20,052 nt of DNA from Planctomycetaceae bacterium (GTDB lineage: Bacteria > Planctomycetota > Planctomycetia > Pirellulales > JAEUIK01), in NCBI GenBank assembly GCA_016793185.1, contig JAEUIK010000511.1, positions 1-20,052 on the forward strand, given 5' to 3'. Each line of letters opens with the position of its first letter. Position 1 is the first letter of the stretch. The position numbers and the translations under genes were made by a program. The notes under the pieces are model-generated. The model searched no databases, was not told where the DNA came from, and was given only the letters and a program-made list of their open reading frames with translations. Positions 6,467 to 13,483 of this stretch are shown piece after piece.

Positions 6467-7357
6467 GTGTCGCAGGGACACACGCAATTGAAGTGGCGCC
6501 TCGCGCGCATGCTGAATTTGACGGGCGTTTCGCCGCTGTTGGTGGCCGCCGAGAACTGGCGGCACCGCGGTAGCATTCGCGCGATCAACTGCCATGCTAC
6601 GCCCGCAGCTTATCGCGACACCTTCGAGCGGCAACTCGAGTATTTTCAGCAGCACTACTGCGACTGCACGCTCGACGACTTGACCGCTTTCATGAATACG
6701 GGGCGGTGGGACAAGCCCAAGCCCGGGCTGATCATCACCTTCGACGACGGGCTGGCCAGCAACTACCGAGTGGCGCGCTACCTGCTCGAGCAGTACGGCT
6801 TCACCGGCTGGTTCTTTCTGCCGACGCAGTTTCTCAGCACTCCCCCCTCCGAGCAGCCCGAGTTCTGCGAAGACCACATCATTTACGTCGGCCACGAGTT
6901 GCGCGATCCCGAGGCGCGCGAGCGGTTGGCCATGACTTGGGACGAAGCCCGCACGCTGGCCCGCAAACATGTCATTGGCAGCCACACCCGCTGGCATTGC
7001 CGGATGCTCCCGTCGCTGCCGGAGGAGAGGCTGCGGGACGAGATTTTCAGCTCGCGCCGGATACTCGAGGAGCAACTCGGAGTGCCGATCCGGGTCTATT
7101 GCTGGGTGGGAGGCGAAGCGGGCACTTACAATCCGACCGCCGCCCGCCTGATTCGCGAGGCCGGCTACGAATTCGCCTTCGTCACCACGTCGGCGCCGAT
7201 TCTACCCGGCCACGATCCCTACCAGCTCCACCGCACCAATGTCGAGCCCAACTGGGAAATCGATCAGGTACGGTTTCAACTCTCCGGGCTGGTGGATTTC
7301 CTCCATCGCAAGAAGCGCCGCGAGGTCGCCTCGCTCACCGGGTCGCGCTCCTCCTAG
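6467..7357 (+). CDS. Polysaccharide deacetylase (NodB homology, CE4-like)
   Basis: The 296-residue product carries NodB-domain motifs: TFDDGLASN (Asp93 catalytic base, Asp94 metal ligand), HTRWH (His173 and His177, the HxxxH metal ligands), and a later WVGGEAGTYNPTA segment resembling motif 3. The opening INCHATPAAYRDTFERQLEYF also fits the family. These enzymes remove N- or O-acetyl groups from glycans such as chitooligosaccharides, peptidoglycan or exopolysaccharides, using a divalent metal. No signal peptide is seen, which suggests action on a cytoplasmic precursor. The GTG start at 6467 follows a run of seven G (6455-6461) that could pair with the ribosome. It is the last gene of the operon, 30 bp after the 118-aa gene, and converges on the aminotransferase with 21 bp between stops. 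Confidence 0.88.
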   Translation: MSQGHTQLKWRLARMLNLTGVSPLLVAAENWRHRGSIRAINCHATPAAYRDTFERQLEYFQQHYCDCTLDDLTAFMNTGRWDKPKPGLIITFDDGLASNYRVARYLLEQYGFTGWFFLPTQFLSTPPSEQPEFCEDHIIYVGHELRDPEARERLAMTWDEARTLARKHVIGSHTRWHCRMLPSLPEERLRDEIFSSRRILEEQLGVPIRVYCWVGGEAGTYNPTAARLIREAGYEFAFVTTSAPILPGHDPYQLHRTNVEPNWEIDQVRFQLSGLVDFLHRKKRREVASLTGSRSS

Positions 7358-7378
7358 ATCTCCTGAGCAGCATCGGGA

Positions 7379-8560
7379 TCAGCCGCCGGCGTACACGGCA
7401 TTGGCGGCGGCCACGCTCGCCCCGTGTGCGAACTTGTGACCCGCTTCCTGCAAGAGCAGTTCCAGCGCTCCCAGGAGCTGCAGCACGTTGCTCTCGCGGC
7501 TTCCGTGACCCATGAGGCCGATGCGCCAAACCTTGCCCTTGAACGCGCCGAGTCCGCCGCCAATCTCGATTCCGAAGCGGTTCAGCAACGCGCTGCGGAC
7601 CTGGAGATCGTCGACGCCGGCGGGAATCCTGACGGCGTTCAGCTGCGGCAGTTCGCGTCCAGCCTGGGTGGTGTATTCGATGCCGATCGCCGCCAGGCCC
7701 GCCTTCAGGGCGCGATGATTGCGCAGATGCCGTGCCTGGGCCGCATCCAGGCCCTCCTCGTGCAGAATTCGGAGAGCTTCGTACAGCGCGTAGGTCATGT
7801 TGATCGGCGCCGTGTGATGGTAGACCCGCTCGGAGCCCCAGTATTGCGCGAGCATCCCGACGTCGAGATACCAGCTCTGCACCTTCGTTTTCCGCTGGAG
7901 AATGACCTCGACCGCGCGGGGGCTGAACGAAGCGGGAGCCAGGCCCGGCGGGCAGCTCAGGCACTTTTGCGTCCCCGAGTAGATGGCGTCGATCCCCCAC
8001 CGATCGACCTCGACGGGAATGCCTCCCAAAGCGGTCACCGCGTCGACGAGCAGCAGTGCGCCGGCGTCGTGGACCAGCTTCGAGATCTCCTCGAGCGGCT
8101 GCCAGGCGCCGGTCGACGTTTCAGCCTGGACGATTCCGACGACCTTGGGCCGGGCCTTGACCAGCGCGTCTTTCAGATCGGCTGGCTCGAAGACCTCGCC
8201 CCAGGGGCGTTCGACGCGCGTCACGCGCGCCCCGGCCCGCTCGGCGACGTCCACCATCCGCCCGCCGAAGACGCCGTTCACGCACACCACCATCGAATCG
8301 CCGGGCTCGATCAGGTTGACGACGGTGCTCTCCATGCCGGCCGAGCCCGTCGCGCTGATGGCCAGCGTCAAGGGGTTCGCCGTGCGGAACGTGGCGCGCA
8401 GCATCTGCTGCATGTCGTTCATCAGGCTCAGGTAGTAGGGGTCGAGATGCCCAACCGTGTTGGCCGCGAGCGCGCGGAGCACGCGGGGGTGAATGTCGCT
8501 GGGGCCAGGCCCCAGCAAGGTTCGGACGGGCGGATTCAGCGACGGCGGAAGTTCGCTCAC
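7379..8560 (-). CDS. Class V PLP aminotransferase, alanine-glyoxylate / serine-pyruvate type
   Basis: This complete 393-residue fold-type I aminotransferase probably moves an amino group from alanine or serine to glyoxylate or pyruvate. The N-terminus LLGPGPSDIHPRVLRA is the hallmark of the alanine-glyoxylate branch. Other visible features are ATGSAGMES (about 69-77, PLP phosphate contact), VQAETSTG, LLLVDAVTALGG with the PLP-ring Asp, and SGTQKCLSCPPG with the Schiff-base Lys199. The C-terminus has IEIGGGLGAFKGKVWRIGLMGH. GTG at 8560 is used, with AGGTG (8569-8573 on the minus strand) 8 nt upstream; an out-of-frame ATG nearby cannot serve. The isochorismatase-family gene lies 125 bp upstream on the same strand. 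Exact substrate pair cannot be told from sequence. Confidence 0.93.
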   Translation of the reverse strand: MSELPPSLNPPVRTLLGPGPSDIHPRVLRALAANTVGHLDPYYLSLMNDMQQMLRATFRTANPLTLAISATGSAGMESTVVNLIEPGDSMVVCVNGVFGGRMVDVAERAGARVTRVERPWGEVFEPADLKDALVKARPKVVGIVQAETSTGAWQPLEEISKLVHDAGALLLVDAVTALGGIPVEVDRWGIDAIYSGTQKCLSCPPGLAPASFSPRAVEVILQRKTKVQSWYLDVGMLAQYWGSERVYHHTAPINMTYALYEALRILHEEGLDAAQARHLRNHRALKAGLAAIGIEYTTQAGRELPQLNAVRIPAGVDDLQVRSALLNRFGIEIGGGLGAFKGKVWRIGLMGHGSRESNVLQLLGALELLLQEAGHKFAHGASVAAANAVYAGG

Positions 8561-8598
8561 AGTGCATGCACCTATTCGAATTCAAAAGGGTTTGCGCT

Positions 8599-8627
8599 GC
8601 CCCCGGTTCGCTCTGTGCGCTGGGGGC
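8599..8627 (-). terminator. Weak candidate terminator between hydrolase and aminotransferase genes
   Basis: GCCCCC (8599-8604) and GGGGGC (8622-8627) can form a 6-bp GC stem with a 17-nt loop in the 125-bp gap. On the minus strand it is followed, after about 11 nt, by CCCTTTTG. The long loop and distant, short T tract make it weak; it could equally be a leader structure for the aminotransferase. Confidence 0.3.
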
Positions 8628-8685
8628 CGAAGATCGAAGAAAGGAGCCCCGCGTTCGAGTTGCTTGTTCTCGGATGACTTACCCT

Positions 8686-9282
8686 CTAGGCCGGCGGCTG
8701 CTCCTGCACCAGCCGGCTGATCTCCTTGAACTCGGGCGTGCCCGACGCCTCGCACCACTCGAACATCGCTGCTTCGGTGGTGGTCAGGGTGGCGCCGGCC
8801 GATTCCATCCGGCGGAAGGCGGTCTCGCGATCGATGTCGTAGCGGGCGCCGACCGCGTCGACCGCCAGGTAGACGCGAAAGCCAGCCGCCAGCAGGTCGT
8901 GGACCGTCTGCTGCACGCAAACGTGGGCTTCGATCCCCACGACCAGGATCTTGCCGATTCCGCGCCCATCGAGACCGGCAAACAGCTCGCCGCAAGCGCC
9001 GCAGCTGAAAGCTGTCTTGTCGGGCATCGGGCCGATCCGTTCGGCCAGGACGGGCACCGTGGGGCCGAGTCCCTTGGGGTACTGTTCGGTCCCCAGTGCC
9101 GGCACGCCTAGCAGCTTGGCGGCGTCGAGCAGCCGGCGGATGTTCCAGATGATCCGCTCGTGACCGGGGACCAACGTGATCAGCTTGCCCTGGACGTCGA
9201 CGACCAGCAGAGCGGTGTCGCGGCGCGACATCAGCTCGGGACTGCGCGGCAGTGCGGAAGTGGTGTGCATGCCGCTCAGCAT
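8686..9282 (-). CDS. Isochorismatase-family cysteine hydrolase
   Basis: The 198-residue product has the catalytic triad of the isochorismatase/nicotinamidase-like superfamily: Asp29 in LLVVDVQGK, Lys89 in PDKTAFSC, and nucleophile Cys122 in GIEAHVCVQQT, with the typical non-proline cis peptide just before it (GIE). These enzymes hydrolyse amides, or ether bonds in isochorismate. The motif around the Cys is closest to the small unassigned hydrolases (YcaC/ISOC-like) rather than to siderophore enzymes, and no siderophore genes are nearby. ATG at 9282 is used, with AGGGA about 10 nt upstream; ATG at 9270 or 9231 are alternatives, the latter starting just before the first beta strand. The substrate is unknown. 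Confidence 0.88.
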   Translation of the reverse strand: MLSGMHTTSALPRSPELMSRRDTALLVVDVQGKLITLVPGHERIIWNIRRLLDAAKLLGVPALGTEQYPKGLGPTVPVLAERIGPMPDKTAFSCGACGELFAGLDGRGIGKILVVGIEAHVCVQQTVHDLLAAGFRVYLAVDAVGARYDIDRETAFRRMESAGATLTTTEAAMFEWCEASGTPEFKEISRLVQEQPPA

Positions 9283-9610
9283 ACCGAACCGTCCCTGGGG
9301 GGACTAGCGGCGCGGCACTCTGGGAGTTGTTCAGAGGGCGCCTCTGCGGAGCGGTCCCGCGGCAACCGGCCCCGGTGGATGCGACGAACGCCAGACCTGC
9401 TGCCGATCAAGTACCGTTCGCAGACGCCATCGGGAGCCATTCGAATGCGTCGACCCGACGTAACTTGTGCTATTGTGAAGGTTCCGACCCGGGGGGCGGG
9501 GAATCCAGCACAGTCGCCAATAGTTCCTCGGGCTGAGCGAATGCCTGCTGGAGCGGCGCCCGGGCCAACCCAACGGCAAAACAACGTCGCTCGACTCACG
9601 CGACTGGCGA

Positions 9611-9616
9611 TACAAT
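9611..9616 (+). promoter_or_regulatory. Candidate -10 element of the kinase gene
   Basis: TACAAT (five of six matches to TATAAT) lies 78 bp before the kinase ATG in the only AT-richer patch of this GC-rich region. The -35 area (about 9588-9594) is not conserved. If used, it gives a leader of about 70 nt that contains the 9654-9673 hairpin. Confidence 0.3.
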
Positions 9617-9653
9617 AGAGTACAGTTACGCGCACAGGTGCCGGGAGGTCGGG

Positions 9654-9673
9654 GCGGCGCCGGAATGCGCCGC
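9654..9673 (+). promoter_or_regulatory. Leader hairpin just upstream of the kinase start
   Basis: GCGGCGC (9654-9660) and GCGCCGC (9667-9673) form a perfect 7-bp stem around CGGAAT. It ends 20 nt before the ATG at 9694, next to the AGGGG that is the only plausible ribosome binding site. It could limit initiation; no function is proved. Confidence 0.35.
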
Positions 9674-9693
9674 GGCAGGGGTCACGGGCTGCG

Positions 9694-11397
9694 ATGGACG
9701 ACTCTTTGAGTAATCCGCTGGGGGGCGGGCCGCTCGACGCGACGGTCGAGACCGACGCGCCCGGCCTGAGCAGTTCGGCGACCCACGCCCGGCCCAAGGT
9801 CGAGCTGGTGGCCGGCGCCCGGCCGGGACTCACCAACGAGACCATCCGGTTGCTCCGCGCTCGGCTGCGGATCGCGGCCATGATGCTCTTGATCCCCACC
9901 ATCTTTTTCCTGGTGCGGACTCTGCTGTCGTCGGATCCCAACATGATTGGCGGCGGGCTGATCATCGGGTATCGGATCTTCGTGCTCGTCATGCTCGTGG
10001 GGGCGAACGCCCTGCTCTTCAGCCGCATCTCGATGAGCCTCTCCGAACTGCGCGCGATCGAGGTGGCGGTCTTTGGACTCCCCTGCGTGTTGTTCCTCCT
10101 GCTCAACTACGGAATGCTTCTGGGCCTGGGGACGGACTTTCGTCCTCCCGCCGCGACCAGCACGCTCACGCCCGACCGGATCCGCTACGCGGTGCTGAGC
10201 ACGACCTTCATGTGGTTCGCGATGGTGACGATCTATGGAACGTTTATTCCCAACACCGTGCGGCGAGCCGCGCTGGTCCTGGGGTCGATGTGCCTGGCGC
10301 CGTTGGCCGTGATCGTGCTGACCGGCCTCGAAAACGCCGAAGTCGGTCGCATCGTCTTCTTTGACAATCTCACGCTTGCGTCGATCGGCATGGTGTTTGC
10401 CTTCGCCACCGCCCTGTACGGGTCCTACAAAGTCGGCTCGCTGCGGCGCGAGGCCTTCGAAGCCCGGCAACTCGGCCAGTATCGTTTGACCGAGCGGCTG
10501 GGCGCCGGCGGGATGGGCGAGGTCTATCTGGCCGAGCATCAACTGCTCAAACGCCCCTGCGCGATCAAGCTCATTCGGCCGAGCGATGCCGCCAATGCCA
10601 AGGCCTTGGCCCGTTTCGAACGCGAGGTGCGGGCGATCGCCCGGCTCACGCATTGGAACTCGGTTGAGATCTTCGACTACGGGCAAACGGAGGATGGCAC
10701 CTTCTATTACGCGATGGAATACCTCCCCGGGCTGAGCTTGCAGGAGGTCATCGAGCGGCAGGGGCCGCTGCAACCGGCCCGCGCCGTGCATTTGTTGCGG
10801 CAGGTCTGCCAGGCGCTGAACGAGGCGCACAGGGCCGGGTTGATTCACCGCGACATCAAGCCGAGCAACATCATCGCCTCGCAACGTGGCGGCGTCTGCG
10901 ACGTGGCCAAGCTGGTCGATTTCGGGTTGGCGACTTCGCCCGACGACTTCCAGGAAGTCAAACTGACGCAGGAAGGGGCGATCGCCGGCTCGCCCTTCTA
11001 CATCGCCCCTGAAAGGTTTCTCGAGGACGACGAGCCCGACGCGCGGAGCGATATCTATAGCCTGGGGGGCGTGGCCTACTTTCTGCTCACGGGTCAGCCG
11101 CCGTTCCGGGGCGACGTGCCGTTGCAGATCATGATCGCCCACGCGCGCGAGCCGGTCGTGCCGCCGCGTCAAATCCTGCCGGATGTCCCCGAGGATCTCG
11201 AGGGAGTGATCCTCAAGTGCCTGGCCAAGGATCCCCAGCAGCGTTATGCCGACGCCGCGGCCCTCGAGCGCGCGCTCGGAGAGTGTGCGTGCGCCAACTG
11301 CTGGACGCAGGAGCTGGCGGCCCGCTGGTGGGTGGCCCGCCCCGAGTCGCCGGCCGTCGACACGCATGACGATCTGCCGACTGCCACCCTGACGTGA
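9694..11397 (+). CDS. Membrane Ser/Thr protein kinase with six N-terminal helices
   Basis: The 567-residue product begins with about 58 cytoplasmic residues and then six hydrophobic segments (about 60-78, 85-109, 121-145, 164-185, 191-211 and 222-244). An eukaryotic-type kinase domain follows at about 263-525. Its motifs are complete: glycine loop LGAGGMGEVY (269-278), ATP-anchoring Lys292, catalytic HRDIKPSN with Asp387, DFG with Asp409, the activation segment ending GSPFYIAPE, and DIYSLGG in subdomain IX. It should therefore be active. A short tail contains CACANCW. Most Hanks-type bacterial receptor kinases have the reverse order, with the kinase N-terminal and a sensor outside; here the membrane domain comes first and no large external domain exists. 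The signal sensed is unknown. ATG at 9694 is preceded by a leader hairpin. Confidence 0.93.
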   Translation: MDDSLSNPLGGGPLDATVETDAPGLSSSATHARPKVELVAGARPGLTNETIRLLRARLRIAAMMLLIPTIFFLVRTLLSSDPNMIGGGLIIGYRIFVLVMLVGANALLFSRISMSLSELRAIEVAVFGLPCVLFLLLNYGMLLGLGTDFRPPAATSTLTPDRIRYAVLSTTFMWFAMVTIYGTFIPNTVRRAALVLGSMCLAPLAVIVLTGLENAEVGRIVFFDNLTLASIGMVFAFATALYGSYKVGSLRREAFEARQLGQYRLTERLGAGGMGEVYLAEHQLLKRPCAIKLIRPSDAANAKALARFEREVRAIARLTHWNSVEIFDYGQTEDGTFYYAMEYLPGLSLQEVIERQGPLQPARAVHLLRQVCQALNEAHRAGLIHRDIKPSNIIASQRGGVCDVAKLVDFGLATSPDDFQEVKLTQEGAIAGSPFYIAPERFLEDDEPDARSDIYSLGGVAYFLLTGQPPFRGDVPLQIMIAHAREPVVPPRQILPDVPEDLEGVILKCLAKDPQQRYADAAALERALGECACANCWTQELAARWWVARPESPAVDTHDDLPTATLT

Positions 11398-11481
11398 CGC
11401 CGCGGCCACGCACCCCCTAGCCGCCGCGTGGGTCGTTCGCGAGAATTGGACCAGTGCTCTGGGAGCGACTCCGGTTGGCGC

Positions 11482-11553
11482 GGTCCCCGAAACGGGGCGA
11501 CTCTGGGGACCACCGTCATCCGGCGGGAACACGCGCCCCGGGGGAAGTTCCCC
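11482..11553 (+). promoter_or_regulatory. Hairpin-rich leader of hslVU
   Basis: Between the kinase stop and hslV (11398-11595) are several inverted repeats. GGTCCCC (11482-11488) pairs with GGGGACC (11505-11511) in a 7-bp stem. Inside it, CCCCG-AAA-CGGGG (11485-11497) forms a competing hairpin that uses the same 5' arm. Further on, GGGGAA-G-TTCCCC (11541-11553) is a perfect 13-bp palindrome. Two mutually exclusive structures followed by a palindrome could be an attenuator, thermosensor or operator. No CIRCE-type heat-shock operator is present. Function is inferred only. Confidence 0.4.
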
Positions 11554-11595
11554 TCCCGCGCAACTCGCAATACCTCTTGCACCACGGATCGTTGG

Positions 11596-12138
11596 ATGAA
11601 GACACGCAGTACCACGATACTTTCGGTCCGGCATCGGGGAGCCGTGGCCATCGGCGGCGACGGGCAGGTGACGCTGGGCTCGGCCGTGATGAAGCACGAC
11701 GCGGTCAAGATTCGTCGCCTGCTGGAAGGGCACGTGATCACCGGCTTCGCCGGCTCGAGCGCCGATGCCTTCGCCCTGCTCGAGCGGTTCGAGGCGAAGC
11801 TCAAGGATTACCCGTCGAACGTGCCCCGCGCCGCCACCGAGCTGGCAAAAGAGTGGCGCACCGACCGCGCCCTGCGCCGGCTCGAAGCCTTGTTGGCGGT
11901 GGTGGACCCCCGGCATACGTTGCTGGTGACGGGGACCGGCGACGTCATCCAACCGACCGACGGCGTGCTGGGCATTGGCTCGGGCGGAAACTACGCCGTC
12001 GCGGCCGCCCGAGCCCTGATCGCTCACTCGCAGCTCTCGGCATCCGAGATCGTCCGGCGATCGCTCGAGATCGCCGCCGGGATCGATATTTATACCAACA
12101 CCTCCATCGTCATCGAGGAGCTCAAGTGCGCGACCTGA
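11596..12138 (+). CDS. hslV: ATP-dependent protease proteolytic subunit HslV
   Basis: HslV is the threonine peptidase of the HslUV (ClpQY) protease, two stacked hexameric rings that degrade proteins unfolded by HslU in the cytoplasm. The product is 180 residues, starting at ATG 11596 as MKTRSTTILSVR; removal of five residues would expose the catalytic Thr6 at a new N-terminus. GGDGQVTLG and VMK..AVKIRRL follow as in the family, as do ITGFAGSSADAF and IGSGGNYAVAAARAL. The Shine-Dalgarno is poor. A longer form from GTG 11428 has no family support. The gene overlaps hslU by 13 bp, so the subunits are made together. Confidence 0.95.
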   Translation: MKTRSTTILSVRHRGAVAIGGDGQVTLGSAVMKHDAVKIRRLLEGHVITGFAGSSADAFALLERFEAKLKDYPSNVPRAATELAKEWRTDRALRRLEALLAVVDPRHTLLVTGTGDVIQPTDGVLGIGSGGNYAVAAARALIAHSQLSASEIVRRSLEIAAGIDIYTNTSIVIEELKCAT

Positions 12139-13463
12139 CCCCGCGGCAAATCATGGGCGAGCTGGATCGGCACATTGTCGGCCAGCACGAAGCGAAGCGG
12201 GCGGTGGCCATCGCGGTCCGCAATCGTTGGCGGCGCCAGCAGCTCCCCGCGGAGATGCAGCCCGAGGTATCGCCCAAGAACATCATGATGATCGGGCCGA
12301 CCGGCGTGGGGAAGACCGAGATCGCCCGCCGTCTGGCCAAGCTGACCGGCGCCCCGTTCATCAAGGTCGAGGCGACCAAGTTCACCGAGGTGGGCTACTA
12401 CGGCCGCGACGTCGAAAGCATGCTCCGCGAGCTGGTCGAGAACGCGATCTCGCTGGTCCGCGAAACCGAGCGTGCCAACGTCGAGGAAGAGGCTAAACGC
12501 CGCGTGGATGAGCGGCTCCTCGACCTGCTCGCTCCCGCTCCGGCGGCCTGGGATGCCGCGCCCGACAGCCCCGACTCGCCCGATCGCTACCAGCGCACGC
12601 GCGAGAAAATGCGGGCGATGCTCGTGGCGGGCGACCTCGAGCAGCGGAAGGTCGAGGTCGTGCTCGAGCAGAAAGGGCTGCCGATGATGATCGGCGGCCT
12701 GGGAGCCGAGCAGCTCGATATCGACTTTCAGAAGATGTTCGACAAGATCATGCCCAAGTCGACCAGCCGCCGCGAGCTGACGGTGGCCGAAGCCCGGCGC
12801 GTGATCTTCGACCAGGAATGCGAGGCCCTGATCAATCCCGACAAGGTCAACGCCGCCGCGATCGAGCTGGCGGAGAACCTCGGGATCGTCTTCATCGACG
12901 AGATCGACAAGGTGACCGCTTCCGACGGGCAGCGGGGCGCCGATGTCTCGCGGCAGGGGGTCCAGCGCGACTTGCTGCCGATCGTCGAAGGCACGACGGT
13001 GCAGACGCGCTACGGGCAGATCAAGACCGATCACATCCTGTTCGTCGCCGCGGGGGCCTTTCATCGCTCGAAGCCGAGCGACCTGATGCCCGAACTGCAG
13101 GGGCGGTTCCCGATCCGGGTTGAATTGCAGGACCTGAGCGAAGCCGACTTTATCCGGATCCTCACCGAGCCTGCCAGCTCGTTGACGAAACAATACGCGG
13201 CCATGCTGGCGACCGAGGGAGTCACGCTCGAATTCGCCGCGGATGGGATCGAAGCCCTCGCGCGGTATGCGTTCCAGGTGAATCAAACCACTCAAAACAT
13301 CGGTGCCCGCCGGCTCTACACGATGCTCGAGCGGCTGCTCGAGGAGTTGAGCTTCGAGGCCCCCGATATCCAGCCCGCCCGCGTCGTGGTGAATGCCGGC
13401 TACGTCGCGCAGCGTCTGGCGCGCGTGGCCGAAAACGAAGACCTGAGCCGCTACATCCTGTAG
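12126..13463 (+). CDS. hslU: ATP-dependent protease ATPase subunit HslU
   Basis: HslU is the AAA+ unfoldase that feeds HslV. The product is 445 residues from GTG 12126, with GAGGAG (12115-12120) 5 nt upstream inside hslV. The N-terminus is MRDLTPRQIMGELDRHIVGQ. Walker A is GPTGVGKT with Lys63, Walker B is VFIDEID with Asp258 and Glu259, and GRFPIRVEL holds the arginine finger. The intermediate domain spans about 110-240. The C-terminus LSRYIL is the tail that docks into HslV. The substrate-gripping pore loop reads GYYG (90-93) instead of the usual GYVG. The stop lies 9 bp from the stop of the convergent giant gene. Confidence 0.97.
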   Translation: MRDLTPRQIMGELDRHIVGQHEAKRAVAIAVRNRWRRQQLPAEMQPEVSPKNIMMIGPTGVGKTEIARRLAKLTGAPFIKVEATKFTEVGYYGRDVESMLRELVENAISLVRETERANVEEEAKRRVDERLLDLLAPAPAAWDAAPDSPDSPDRYQRTREKMRAMLVAGDLEQRKVEVVLEQKGLPMMIGGLGAEQLDIDFQKMFDKIMPKSTSRRELTVAEARRVIFDQECEALINPDKVNAAAIELAENLGIVFIDEIDKVTASDGQRGADVSRQGVQRDLLPIVEGTTVQTRYGQIKTDHILFVAAGAFHRSKPSDLMPELQGRFPIRVELQDLSEADFIRILTEPASSLTKQYAAMLATEGVTLEFAADGIEALARYAFQVNQTTQNIGARRLYTMLERLLEELSFEAPDIQPARVVVNAGYVAQRLARVAENEDLSRYIL

Positions 13464-13464
13464 A

Positions 13465-13483
13465 GCCCGCTGCTACCGCGGGC
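13465..13483. terminator. Hairpin between the convergent hslU and giant gene stops
   Basis: GCCCGC (13465-13470) and GCGGGC (13478-13483) form a perfect 6-bp stem with a 7-nt loop. It begins two bases after the hslU stop and includes the stop of the opposing gene. It could end both transcripts, but there is no T tract on either side, so a factor-dependent or processing role is as likely. Confidence 0.4.

Larger units (their letters stand above)
9283..9693. other. Divergent intergenic region with candidate promoter elements
   Basis: About 410 bp lie between the isochorismatase-family gene (minus) and the kinase gene (plus). No gene is convincing. A perfect hairpin CAGAGG-GCG-CCTCTG is at 9332-9346. 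An extended -10-like TGCTATTGT is at 9468-9476 and a TACAAT at 9611-9616, both without a good -35. A stronger hairpin lies just before the kinase start. Confidence 0.55.

Noticed and set aside
7424..8677. A 417-codon plus-strand frame opposite the aminotransferase.
   Set aside because: It is the shadow of a full-length PLP enzyme with Lys199 and all expected motifs.
11428..11595. A longer HslV beginning at GTG 11428.
   Set aside because: HslV needs a short propeptide before the catalytic Thr; the extra 56 residues would block this.
11398..11595. A CIRCE heat-shock operator before hslV.
   Set aside because: GTGCTC is present near 11454 but the 9-bp inverted arms with a 9-bp spacer are absent.
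9682..12027. A 781-codon open frame on the minus strand, antisense to the kinase and hslV.
   Set aside because: It covers two genes with complete catalytic motifs, has no recognisable domain, and long antisense frames are expected in GC-rich coding DNA.
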